A stretch of DNA of 64,000 nucleotides from Sulfitobacter sp. EhC04 (GTDB taxonomy: Bacteria; Pseudomonadota; Alphaproteobacteria; Rhodobacterales; Rhodobacteraceae), in contig NZ_LXYI01000010.1 in the NCBI RefSeq assembly GCF_001650875.1, forward strand, positions 1 to 64,000. The letters are read 5' to 3'. Each line of letters opens with the position of its first letter. Within the stretch, counting starts at the first letter, position 1. Positions 43,646 through 51,904 of the stretch are shown here, one piece after another. The translations under genes were made by a program, and so were the position numbers. Under the pieces are notes generated by a model that was not told the DNA's origin, did not search any database, and saw only the letters and a list, made by a program, of their open reading frames with translations.

Positions 43646-43672
43646 GTCTGCCCTGATGATGATCGGGCAGAC
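43646..43672 (+). terminator. Hairpin after paralogue 5
   Basis: An 8-bp stem GTCTGCCC/GGGCAGAC with an 11-nt loop, 11 bp after the stop. There is no T-run, so termination is possible but unproven. Confidence 0.45.
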
Positions 43673-43831
43673 CATGCCCTCAGCTTTGGATCAGGTGTGG
43701 CTAAAACCCAGCACAAGGTGAAAATTCCTGTGACGCGAGGCAATTTCGGCAAAACTGTGTTCGCCGTCACGCTCAACCCGGTTATGTTAACTCTGAAATT
43801 AAAAACATCAAAGAGCGACAGGAAACTGTGC

Positions 43832-43837
43832 TATAAT
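43832..43837 (+). promoter_or_regulatory. Perfect -10 box before paralogue 6
   Basis: TATAAT lies 29 bp before the start, in an AT-rich 230-bp spacer (43636-43865), the longest inside the array. No good -35 box is visible at 17-18 bp, so the promoter may depend on an activator. Confidence 0.45.
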
Positions 43838-43865
43838 TGCGCTCCCGCAGCGCCAGGAGAGAAAA

Positions 43866-45089
43866 ATGAAAAAAGCTTTTTACCGCACCAGCACCATTGT
43901 CGCCGCAGGCGCTTTGATGACCATGGCAGGTGCCGCCAGCGCCCAGCAGGTTTTTGCAACAGATGTCATCGTACAGGGCAGCCTGTGTGTCGGCATGGAT
44001 TGTTCAAGCAGTGAAAACTTCGGTTTCGACACCCTGCGGCTCAAGGAAAACAATTTGCGCGTTCATTTCGACGACACCAGCGCCTCGGCTTCCTTTCCCA
44101 GCAACGACTGGCGCATTCTCATAAACGATACCGGCAATGGCGGTGGAAACTACTTTGCCATTGATGACGCGACAAGCGGCAGAAGCGTTTTCAGAATCGA
44201 AGCGGGCGCAATTTCCAATGCGATGTATATTGATGGCGATGGCGACGTGGGCCTCGGCACCAGCAACCCGGTTGTCGAACTGCATGCCGTAGACGGCAAC
44301 ACGCCAACCCTGCGGCTGGAGCAGGACGGCAGTTCCGGTTTTACGGCGCAGACCTGGGACCTTGCGGGCAACGAGACAAACTTCTTTATCCGGGACGTGA
44401 CCAACGCCAGCAAACTGCCGTTCCGGATCAGGCCCAATTCGCCGGAAGACTCAATCTACATCAAAGAAGGCCAAGGCGACATTGGCATGGGCACGGATTC
44501 CCCGCAAGCAAGCCTTCATGTGCGCCGGACAAGCACCACAAATGCGGCGCTTTTGGTTGAGGCGGCTACCGCCGATGCGACCCTCGAACTCAAGCAAGCC
44601 GGCACAGTCGCTTCAACCTGGGAGTTCCGCAATCAGCAGGATTCGGGGCGTTTGAACATTGGTGTTGTGGGTGGCAACACGCCGATCAAGATCGACAATA
44701 CCGCCAACAACAACCTGATGCGGATCGGCCGCAATGGCCTGCCCGACGAGGTGAACATCACCGGGCGTCTGGTGATCAACAACACTCAGGTCAACGTGCC
44801 CGACTACGTGTTCGCCGATGATTATGTCCTGCGCCCATTGGCCGACGTGCGTGCGTTCATCGACACCAACAGCCACCTGCCCGAAGTCCCCTCGGAGGCC
44901 CATATCAAGGCCAATGGCGTCGATCTGACAGAAATGCAGATGGTGCTGCTGAAAAAGGTCGAGGAACTGACGCTCTATACGCTGGAGCAAGAGGACGTGA
45001 TCAGCACACAGCAGGCCAAACTGGCCGACGTCGACGCCCTGCGCGCGGAACTGGCCGAGATCAAGGCGCTCCTTTCAGAAAACCGTTAA
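43866..45089 (+). CDS. Secreted fibre-like protein, array paralogue 6
   Basis: A 407-residue paralogue with signal peptide MKKAFYRTSTIVAAGALMTM... cleaved near ASA-QQ. CX4C pair CVGMDC at 41-46. Modules: SNDWRILINDTGNGGGNYFAIDD, GDVGLGTSNPVVELHAVD, GDIGMGTDSPQASLHVRR. It is the most diverged in the linker (TADATLELKQAGTVASTW replaces the usual FALFDA...FRLRQNG). Tail class A, MVLLKKVEELTLYTLEQ, with a C-terminal coiled coil. AGGAGAG precedes the ATG. Confidence 0.85.
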   Translation: MKKAFYRTSTIVAAGALMTMAGAASAQQVFATDVIVQGSLCVGMDCSSSENFGFDTLRLKENNLRVHFDDTSASASFPSNDWRILINDTGNGGGNYFAIDDATSGRSVFRIEAGAISNAMYIDGDGDVGLGTSNPVVELHAVDGNTPTLRLEQDGSSGFTAQTWDLAGNETNFFIRDVTNASKLPFRIRPNSPEDSIYIKEGQGDIGMGTDSPQASLHVRRTSTTNAALLVEAATADATLELKQAGTVASTWEFRNQQDSGRLNIGVVGGNTPIKIDNTANNNLMRIGRNGLPDEVNITGRLVINNTQVNVPDYVFADDYVLRPLADVRAFIDTNSHLPEVPSEAHIKANGVDLTEMQMVLLKKVEELTLYTLEQEDVISTQQAKLADVDALRAELAEIKALLSENR

Positions 45090-45136
45090 ACAACACCGGC
45101 CAGCCCCCTAGAGCGCCTGACCTACTGCGTCCAGCC

Positions 45137-45302
45137 TTTAACCTGATACACTCCGTATCGCCGATGTCCCGAGAGCGCGAAGCGCGGCAGGGTATCGGCG
45201 ATTCAAGTTTAAGGCGGGGCGCTTTAAAACTTGAGGCACGCATACCCTGCCACGCCTACGGCGCTCTCGGGACATGCGTGCCACATTGTGATTCAGGTTA
45301 AA
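45137..45302. repeat. 166-bp imperfect palindrome closing the array
   Basis: The ends are TTTAACCTGA (45137) and its inverse TCAGGTTAAA (ending 45302). Inner matches include ATGTCCCGAGAGCGC (about 45164-45178) against GCGCTCTCGGGACAT (about 45261-45275), GGCAGGGTAT against ATACCCTGCC, and TCAAGTTT against AAACTTGA. The whole stretch folds back on itself. It has no gene; MITE or REP-like, lying between the fibre array and mrpG. Confidence 0.75.
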
Positions 45303-45313
45303 GGTCGAACGCA

Positions 45314-45712
45314 TTAACGGGGCTGGTCTGTGCCTGTTTCCTCAATTTCCAGATCAGCCTCCGGCACGTTCAGGGTCGACCAGGTATCGTCCTGGCTGGG
45401 GCTTGGCGGCATGTCGCAGGCGCGCTTGTGAATGTTCACCTTGGCGATGAAATTCGCGGAAATCGGCGCAGTCACAAATAGGAACGCGATGATCAGCAGC
45501 TCATGCAGCGACCCGTCTGCAAAGACGTAAGAGTGGATCATCGACGCCAGCAGCAACGCCCCGATCCCGACCGTACCGACCTTTGTCGGCGCATGCAGCC
45601 GGGTCATGGAATCGTTGAGTTTCAGCAGGCCCACCGCCGCCACCAGCGCGAAAAACGCACCCACGACAAGGCAGAGGGCCACGGCATATGTTCCGATAAC
45701 GGCAAGGGTCAT
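45314..45712 (-). CDS. mrpG: Na+/H+ antiporter subunit MrpG
   Basis: A 132-residue membrane subunit with three helices. The motif VGLLKLNDSMTRLHAPTKVGTVGIGALLL (about 28-56) is typical of MnhG/PhaG. The polar C-terminal tail after about 100 is longer than in Bacillus. Last gene of the mrpABCDEFG operon, overlapping mrpF by 4 bp. Confidence 0.92.
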   Translation of the reverse strand: MTLAVIGTYAVALCLVVGAFFALVAAVGLLKLNDSMTRLHAPTKVGTVGIGALLLASMIHSYVFADGSLHELLIIAFLFVTAPISANFIAKVNIHKRACDMPPSPSQDDTWSTLNVPEADLEIEETGTDQPR

Positions 45713-45996
45713 TCGATGATGTCCCCCCGCAGCACGAACCGCGCATAGGCCACGGTCGACACAAAGCCGAGCATGGCAATGATCAGCGACGCCTCGAAAT
45801 AGATGCCGGTGCCCTGCGCGACCCCCAGCAGCACGATCAACCCGATGGCATTGACCACCATGGTGTCAAGCGCCAGGATCCGGTCGCCGGTTGACGGCCC
45901 GATCACCAGCCGGACCATCGCCCCCAACTGGCTGAGCGCGACGCAGACAAAGGCTGCGACCAGGCTCCATTGCATCACCTCATTTGCAAGGGTCAT
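45709..45996 (-). CDS. mrpF: Na+/H+ antiporter subunit MrpF
   Basis: A 95-residue three-helix subunit. VRLVIGPSTGDRILALDTMVVNAIGLIVLLG matches MnhF/PhaF. It overlaps mrpE and mrpG by 4 bp each, giving tight translational coupling for complex stoichiometry. Confidence 0.92.
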   Translation of the reverse strand: MTLANEVMQWSLVAAFVCVALSQLGAMVRLVIGPSTGDRILALDTMVVNAIGLIVLLGVAQGTGIYFEASLIIAMLGFVSTVAYARFVLRGDIIE

Positions 45997-46493
45997 GCGA
46001 AAATCTCCTTCAATCGGCGTTCGTAGCGGTGCTTGATTTCGTCGCGCACGGCGTCGGGGTCGGGCGCGTCAAGCGCGTGTACCAACAGGCTGTGCCCCTC
46101 ATCCGAAAGGTCCGCCGAAACGGTGCCGGGGGTCAGGGTAATGGTGCCCGCCAGGATCGTGATCGCCTCTGGTTCGCGCAGGTCCAGCGGGACGACAACC
46201 CAGGCAGGCCGCATTGCGGCATTGGATTTGGTCAGCACGATCCAGGCCACCTGCACATTGGCCACCAGAATATCCCACATCACCAGCAGGCAGTAGGTCA
46301 ACATTCGTAACACCCTGATCTTGCCGGGCCGGTCCGGCCACCACTGCGCGGTGCCAATGGGGATCACGATCCCCAGGATCAAACCGAACACGACCATGCC
46401 CGCCGAGATGTTGTTTTGCAGCAGGGTCCAGACAACGGCCAGCAGCAGCGTCAGGAACGGGTGTGGCAGCAGCCATCGCAAGGCACCCATCAT
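45993..46493 (-). CDS. mrpE: Na+/H+ antiporter subunit MrpE
   Basis: A 166-residue subunit starting MMGALRWLLPHPFLTLLLAVVW with two N-terminal helices. The signature AITILAGTITLTPGTVSADLSDEG near 105-128 is diagnostic for MnhE. The start is 1 bp after the mrpD stop; a tandem ATG gives a one-residue ambiguity. Confidence 0.92.
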   Translation of the reverse strand: MMGALRWLLPHPFLTLLLAVVWTLLQNNISAGMVVFGLILGIVIPIGTAQWWPDRPGKIRVLRMLTYCLLVMWDILVANVQVAWIVLTKSNAAMRPAWVVVPLDLREPEAITILAGTITLTPGTVSADLSDEGHSLLVHALDAPDPDAVRDEIKHRYERRLKEIFA

Positions 46494-46494
46494 C

Positions 46495-48165
46495 TCAATG
46501 TCCCTCCTCTTTGGTCTCGCCATGGCCCGTATCCTCGGTGCCGTGTCCATCATCCGCGTGGTTGTCCTCATACCCTTCCGGCTTTGGCCGCGTCAGCTTG
46601 CCCTTTGTGTCAAGCACGGTCGACAGATAGCGTGAGGGCGCGAACAATTGTGCCGAGGTCGCTTCGGTGAAACGGTAGACCGGCCCGGCCAGAACCGTGT
46701 GCAGCACCAAAAGCGCCAACAGCCCGCTGACCGCCGCATAAGACAGGAAGGACGGCACGGCAGAGCCGTCGTCCCCTGCCCTGGCCTCGCGGTTTTCCGC
46801 GCTCTTGAAATCTTCAGCGTCGTCCACTTCACTGGGCACCACGACACTGCGTGCCTTCCAGAACAGCGTGCTGCCCGCGCGGGAGAACCCGACCACCGAG
46901 ATCAGGCTGGAACCAAGCACAACCGCCCAGATCCAGACCACCCAGCCACTGGCAAACCCGGCATCCAGTATCAGCAGCTTGCCCACGAAGCCCGACAAGG
47001 GCGGCAGCCCCGCCATGGCAATCGCCGCGACAAAGAACATCGCCGCCGTCAGCGGCCCACCGGCCACCGGGGGCTGTGCTGTCAGGTTCAGGTCGGAACG
47101 GCCCGCCCGTGTCAGATCGGTGATCAGGAACAATGCCCCCGCCGCCAGGGTGGAATGCACGATATAATACAGCGCCGCTGCAATGCCGGTTGGTGTGAAC
47201 AGTGCGATGGACACCATGACCATTCCCATCGACCCGATCACGGAAAAGGCCACCAGCCGGTCCAACTGCCGCGCCGCCAGCACGCCCACCATGCCAACAG
47301 TCAGCGACACCAGCGCCAGCGGCATCAGCCACAGCCCGTGCAGCCCCTCAGTCACTGCCACATCAGGTCCGAAGATCAGCGTATAGACCCGGATGATCGC
47401 ATAGGCCCCCACTTTGGTCATGATCGCGAACAGAGCCGCCACCGGGGCCGGGGCCTCGGCATAGCTGGAGGGCAGCCAGAAATGCAGCGGCACCAGCGCC
47501 GCCTTGATTGCAAAGACCAGCAGCAGCATCACGGAGGCGATGCGGATGCCCACCGTATCGGCGGCGTCGATCATTGCGACCCTCTGCGCCAGGTCGGCCA
47601 TGTTCAGCGTCCCGGTCTGGGCATAAAGCGCACCCAGCGCAAACAGGAACAGCGTGGAGCCAAGCAGGTTGTAAAGCACATATTGCACCCCCGCCCGCAA
47701 CCGCACATGCCCGCCCGCGTGGATCATCAACCCGTATGAGGCGATCAGCAGCACCTCGAAGAACACAAAGAGGTTGAACAGGTCGCCGGTCAGGAATGCA
47801 CCCATGATCCCCATCAGCTGGAACTGGAACAGCGCGTGGAAATGCCGCCCCCGGTTGTCCCACTCCGATCCAATGGCGTAAAGCAATACGAACAGCGCCA
47901 GAACGGCCGTCAACAGCACCATCATCGTGCTCAACCGGTCCCCCACCAGCACAATGCCAAAAGGCGCGGCCCAGTCACTGAGCTGATACAGCGTGACCGT
48001 CCCGTCCGATGCCTGCCAGGTCAGACCGGCGGCGATGGTAATCAGGGCCAATACACCGGCGACTGAAAACACCCGCTGAATGCCGATGTGATACCGCGCG
48101 GCCAGAACGATGAACGGGGCCAGCATGGCGGGCAGGACGATGGGGGCAATGATCCAGTGGTTCAT
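46495..48165 (-). CDS. mrpD: Na+/H+ antiporter subunit MrpD
   Basis: A 556-residue homologue of complex I antiporter-like subunits with about 14 helices. The proton-antiporter core region GALYAQTGTLNMADLAQR and FAIKAALVPLHFWLPSSYAEAPAPVAALFA (about 220-250) carries the conserved Lys. The C-terminal tail is His/Asp/Glu-rich (HADDGHGTEDTGHGETKEEGH region), which could bind divalent ions. It overlaps mrpC by 4 bp. Confidence 0.94.
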   Translation of the reverse strand: MNHWIIAPIVLPAMLAPFIVLAARYHIGIQRVFSVAGVLALITIAAGLTWQASDGTVTLYQLSDWAAPFGIVLVGDRLSTMMVLLTAVLALFVLLYAIGSEWDNRGRHFHALFQFQLMGIMGAFLTGDLFNLFVFFEVLLIASYGLMIHAGGHVRLRAGVQYVLYNLLGSTLFLFALGALYAQTGTLNMADLAQRVAMIDAADTVGIRIASVMLLLVFAIKAALVPLHFWLPSSYAEAPAPVAALFAIMTKVGAYAIIRVYTLIFGPDVAVTEGLHGLWLMPLALVSLTVGMVGVLAARQLDRLVAFSVIGSMGMVMVSIALFTPTGIAAALYYIVHSTLAAGALFLITDLTRAGRSDLNLTAQPPVAGGPLTAAMFFVAAIAMAGLPPLSGFVGKLLILDAGFASGWVVWIWAVVLGSSLISVVGFSRAGSTLFWKARSVVVPSEVDDAEDFKSAENREARAGDDGSAVPSFLSYAAVSGLLALLVLHTVLAGPVYRFTEATSAQLFAPSRYLSTVLDTKGKLTRPKPEGYEDNHADDGHGTEDTGHGETKEEGH

Positions 48166-48512
48166 GCTGCACCCTCCGACCCGTCTTTGGCCGGGGCCGG
48201 ATCGTCCACATGATCGTCATCCGCACCCAGGTAGGCCCCCAGCGCGATCATCACGACCACTGCCGTCATACCAAAGGAGATCACGATGGCAGTCAGCACC
48301 AAGGCCTGCGGCAGTGGGTCTGTATAGCGCTCCGCATCCATCAGGATCGGCGGGGCACCGATGGTCAGCCGCCCCGAAGCGAACAGGAACACGTTGACCG
48401 CATAGGTCAGCAGCGACATCCCCATGATCACCGGAAAGGTTCTCAGCCGCAGGACCAGATACAGTCCTCCGGCGGTCATGACGCCAATGGCGGAAGCAAC
48501 AAGAAACTCCAT
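48162..48512 (-). CDS. mrpC: Na+/H+ antiporter subunit MrpC
   Basis: A 116-residue NuoK-like subunit with three helices. MGMSLLTYAVNVFLFASGRL and DPLPQALVLTAIVISFGMTAV (about 70-90) match MnhC. The ATG at 48512 is 1 bp from the mrpA stop; in-frame sequence upstream lies inside mrpA. Confidence 0.92.
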   Translation of the reverse strand: MEFLVASAIGVMTAGGLYLVLRLRTFPVIMGMSLLTYAVNVFLFASGRLTIGAPPILMDAERYTDPLPQALVLTAIVISFGMTAVVVMIALGAYLGADDDHVDDPAPAKDGSEGAA

Positions 48513-48513
48513 G

Positions 48514-51390
48514 TTACAGCCCCCCTTCCAGCTTGGGATTGACGGGATCGGCCGGATCGCGCGACGGGTCGATGTCCATCGCATGTTCCGTATCCGGCAC
48601 ATGGGCGCGCCGCGCCAACCGCGAGAAGCTCTCAAGCGACAGCATCACCGCCCCCACCACGGCAAGAAAGACGCCCAGGTCGAACAGCGCCGCCGTGGCC
48701 AGCTCGACCTCGTGGAACGGCGGGATGCGCACATAGGTATGGTCCGAGGTCAGGAAGGGCTTGCCCACAAACCACGACCCGATGCCAGTCAGCCCGGCCA
48801 CCAGCACGCCCGCCCCGATGATCCCGTGATAGGGATAGCGCTGGCGCGCGGTGGCCCAACTGAAACCGCTGGCCATATATTGCATCACGACACCGACGGA
48901 GACGATCAGCCCGGCGATAAAGCCGCCGCCTGGTTCGTTGTGTCCGCGCAGGAAGATGTAGAAGCCCACCATCAGCACCACCGGCATGATCACCCGCGTC
49001 AGCACCACCATCATCATCGGATGCATGTCGCCCGCGCGCGGCTGGTCCGGTTTGCGGTTCAGCAGACGCGCCCGCACCGGACCGTCCAGCAATGTCTCCG
49101 TCAGGGCATAGATCAGCAGCGCCGCAATCCCCAGCACGATGATCTCGCCAAAGGTATCAAACCCCCGGAAGTCCACCAGGATCACGTTCACCACATTGGT
49201 GCCGCCCCCGCCCTTGTAGGAATTGGCCAGATGGAATTCCGAAATCGACGGGGCCACGGTATCGCGCAGCAGGAAATGCCAGGACATCAGTGCCGCCGTG
49301 ACACCGCCCCCCAGGGCCACCACCACATCGCGCATCCGGCGCAGCACGGTGCTTTCGATGGGGGTTCGGTTGGGCAGGAAGTTGAGCGCCAGCAGCAACA
49401 GGATGATCGTCACCACCTCGACGGTGAGCTGGGTCATCGCCAGGTCCGGCGCGCTGAAGACCACAAAACCGACCGAGACCATCAGCCCGACGATGGCGAT
49501 CAGGATCAGCGACAACAGGCGGTTGCGGTGCAGGAACACCAGCCCCAGCGTCGCCGCCACCAGCATCGCCCAGCCGGCGATCTCGATTGCTCCGGCGGCC
49601 TGCATGGTTCGTGTGGCAGGCCCCACCATCCCGGTGCGCCAGCCATGATAACCCAGCGCCACCACCGTCACGACCATGATCGCGGCATAGCGGGTGAAAG
49701 CACCGTTGTGCAGGCCATGGATCACCCAGCGCGCCACGGCCACAGCCGCGGCGATAACAGCTTCGAAGATCACCTTGGCTTCGGGACGCGGCGCTGCGTC
49801 CCAGACCCGCAGCAGCGGGCGGAAGAACATCAGAACCAGCAACCCGCCGCCCACAGCCGCAATCGACATGTAAAGCGCGGGCGTCAGCCCGTGCCAGATC
49901 TTGAGGTGCGCATGCGGCATCTCCGCCGCGCCGCCCAGCACCGCCGCCGTGACCATGCGCACCAGCGGCTCGGCCAGGAACGGAAGGCAACCGATCAGCA
50001 CCACCAGCACCACCAGCAACGCAGGCGGGCCCCACATGCCAAAGGGCGGATCGTGCGGATGCGCGGGGTAATCATCGCGCTTTGGCCCCAGAAAGGTATG
50101 CGAGATCAGGCGGAAGCAATAGGCGGCAGAAAACAGCGAGCCCACCACGGCCAGCGCGGGCACCAGCCAGGCAGTGTTGAACAGAACGGTATGCGTGGCC
50201 TCTTCCAACATCATTTCCTTGCTGAGGAACCCGTTCAGATAGGGGATACCGGCCATCGACAGCGCGGCCAGCGTGGCCATCACAAAGGTGATCGGCATCA
50301 GGTGGCGCAATCCGCCCAGCCTGCGGATGTCACGCGTATGCGCCTCGTGGTCGATGATCCCGGCAGACATGAAGAGCGCCGCCTTGAAGGTCGCATGGTT
50401 GAGAATGTGAAACACCGCCGCCATCGCGCCAAAGGCGGTGCCGGTGCCAAGCAGCATGGTGATCAGTCCAAGGTGGCTGACCGTCGAAAAGGCCAGCAGT
50501 GCCTTGAGGTCATGTTTGAACAGCGCAATCACCGCGCCCAGCACCATGGTGATCAGACCCGCCGTGGTCACGATCATGAACCATTCCGGCGTGCCCGACA
50601 GCACTGGCCACATGCGGGCCATCAGGAAGATCCCCGCCTTCACCATTGTGGCCGAATGCAGATAGGCGCTGACCGGCGTCGGGGCCGCCATGGCGTGCGG
50701 CAGCCAGAAATGGAACGGGAACTGCGCAGACTTGGTGAAACAACCCAGCAGGATCAGGATCAACGCGGGCAGGTACAGTGGGCTGGCCTGAATCATCTCG
50801 CGATTTTGCAGAATGACGCTCAGGTCATAGCTGCCCACGATCTGACCCAGAATCAGCATCCCCCCGATCATCGCCAGCCCGCCCATGCCGGTCACGGTCA
50901 GCGCCATCCGTGCGCCTGCGCGGCCCTCGGGCAGGTGTTTCCAATAGCCGATCAACAGGAAGGACGACAGCGAGGTCAGCTCCCAGAACACCAGCAAAAG
51001 CAGGATGTTGTCGGACATCACAATGCCCACCATCGCGCCCTGGAACAGCAGCAGATAGGTGAAAAACTCGCCCATGTTGTCGTCACGCGACAGGTAGAAC
51101 CGCCCGTAGGTGATGATCAACAGCCCGATCCCCAGGATCAGCGCGGCAAAGAAGAAGCCCAAACCATCCAGCATCAGGTTGAAATTCATGCCCAGCATGG
51201 GCAGCCAGTCGACCCCCGCCGTGACCACGTCACCCGCCAGCACGGCGGGCAGATTGGTCAATAGGCCGACCAGCGCGGCGAGGGTTACGGTGAATGTCAC
51301 GCCGGCACAGGCAGAGCGCCCCGCCGAGTTCATCAATCCGGGCAACAAAGCACCCAGAAAGGGCAAGGCAACGATTAGAAAGAGGGACAC
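48514..51390 (-). CDS. mrpA: Na+/H+ antiporter subunit MrpA fused to MrpB
   Basis: A 958-residue protein with a GTG start at 51390 and AGGAG 6 bp upstream. It is NuoL-like in its first 500 residues (FWELTSLSSFLLIGYW, KSAQFPFHFWLPHAMAAPTPVSAYLHSATMVKAG with the key Lys). A NuoJ/MrpA C-terminal part is followed by an MrpB domain (about 810-940; MPVVLMVGFYIFLRGHNEPGGGFIAGL). This is the group 2 (PhaAB-type) fusion. The operon exports Na+ (or K+) for protons, fitting a marine habitat. Confidence 0.94.
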   Translation of the reverse strand: MSLFLIVALPFLGALLPGLMNSAGRSACAGVTFTVTLAALVGLLTNLPAVLAGDVVTAGVDWLPMLGMNFNLMLDGLGFFFAALILGIGLLIITYGRFYLSRDDNMGEFFTYLLLFQGAMVGIVMSDNILLLLVFWELTSLSSFLLIGYWKHLPEGRAGARMALTVTGMGGLAMIGGMLILGQIVGSYDLSVILQNREMIQASPLYLPALILILLGCFTKSAQFPFHFWLPHAMAAPTPVSAYLHSATMVKAGIFLMARMWPVLSGTPEWFMIVTTAGLITMVLGAVIALFKHDLKALLAFSTVSHLGLITMLLGTGTAFGAMAAVFHILNHATFKAALFMSAGIIDHEAHTRDIRRLGGLRHLMPITFVMATLAALSMAGIPYLNGFLSKEMMLEEATHTVLFNTAWLVPALAVVGSLFSAAYCFRLISHTFLGPKRDDYPAHPHDPPFGMWGPPALLVVLVVLIGCLPFLAEPLVRMVTAAVLGGAAEMPHAHLKIWHGLTPALYMSIAAVGGGLLVLMFFRPLLRVWDAAPRPEAKVIFEAVIAAAVAVARWVIHGLHNGAFTRYAAIMVVTVVALGYHGWRTGMVGPATRTMQAAGAIEIAGWAMLVAATLGLVFLHRNRLLSLILIAIVGLMVSVGFVVFSAPDLAMTQLTVEVVTIILLLLALNFLPNRTPIESTVLRRMRDVVVALGGGVTAALMSWHFLLRDTVAPSISEFHLANSYKGGGGTNVVNVILVDFRGFDTFGEIIVLGIAALLIYALTETLLDGPVRARLLNRKPDQPRAGDMHPMMMVVLTRVIMPVVLMVGFYIFLRGHNEPGGGFIAGLIVSVGVVMQYMASGFSWATARQRYPYHGIIGAGVLVAGLTGIGSWFVGKPFLTSDHTYVRIPPFHEVELATAALFDLGVFLAVVGAVMLSLESFSRLARRAHVPDTEHAMDIDPSRDPADPVNPKLEGGL

Positions 51391-51856
51391 GCGAACTCCT
51401 GATCTGTCAGCCTGTGCAGTCCTGCATTGTTGAGGGAATTTTTCCGGTTTCTCAAGGCGAACCCGGAAATTTTATTGCAAACGCGTGACAACCATCGCAG
51501 CGGTTGCCCACCTTTACCACCAAAGCCCGGAATCAAGCCAAAGGCGATGGCCCGGCTGGTCCTCCATTTCGGCGGTGAACACCGGGCTTCTCTTTTCTCT
51601 TTCGCTGCAATCCGTGCGAAGGGCCGCTTTACCGATTTTTCCGATTTTGGGTCAGTTGATGACGCGAAAGTCAAAGTCATCCGATGTCAGACACTCCCGG
51701 ACAAACAGATGTGACGCAAGGGAAGTTCGCATTTGCGAAACGAAGTTCCGTCCTGCGGGATTGGCAGCGCCGCATTTACTGTCTAGCCTCCGGCAGGAGA
51801 GTCGCGCCACCTTGTGGAGGAGGCGGCGCGGCAAATGCTCTGGGGGAGGACCGACC
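51391..51856. other. 466-bp spacer without a supported gene
   Basis: The spacer between mrpA and the CoA ligase contains short open frames on both strands, but none resembles a known protein. It should hold the divergent promoters of the mrp operon and the acyl-CoA island. A purine-rich GGAGGAGG lies at 51816-51823 and GGGGGAGG at about 51843-51850, next to the leader peptide described separately. Confidence 0.5.
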
Positions 51857-51904
51857 ATGCGACACCACAGACCAGCCGCGCAGCACCGGCGCGCATGCAC
51901 ATGA
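51857..51904 (+). CDS. Putative 15-codon leader peptide before the CoA ligase
   Basis: ATG at 51857, 6 bp after GGGGGAGG, opens a 15-codon frame (MRHHRPAAQHRRACT) ending in TGA that overlaps the ATG at 51901 as ATGA. The strong ribosome site belongs to this mini-frame, not to the ligase. It may couple translation into the ligase gene. Evidence is positional only. Confidence 0.35.
   Translation: MRHHRPAAQHRRACT

Noticed and set aside
36757..45089. Prophage tail-fibre locus
   Set aside because: Each protein has a signal peptide and no phage structural, lysis or integrase gene is nearby. The C-terminus also lacks the S74 endosialidase-chaperone autocleavage pattern I would expect.
48424..51264. 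A 946-residue open frame on the plus strand opposite mrpA
   Set aside because: It is antisense to an unmistakable MrpA, and its composition (His, Gln, Arg and Pro rich) is typical of a shadow frame in high-GC DNA.
51427..51714. A 95-residue plus-strand frame upstream of the CoA ligase
   Set aside because: No recognisable family, no ribosome site seen and an overlapping antisense frame of equal quality.
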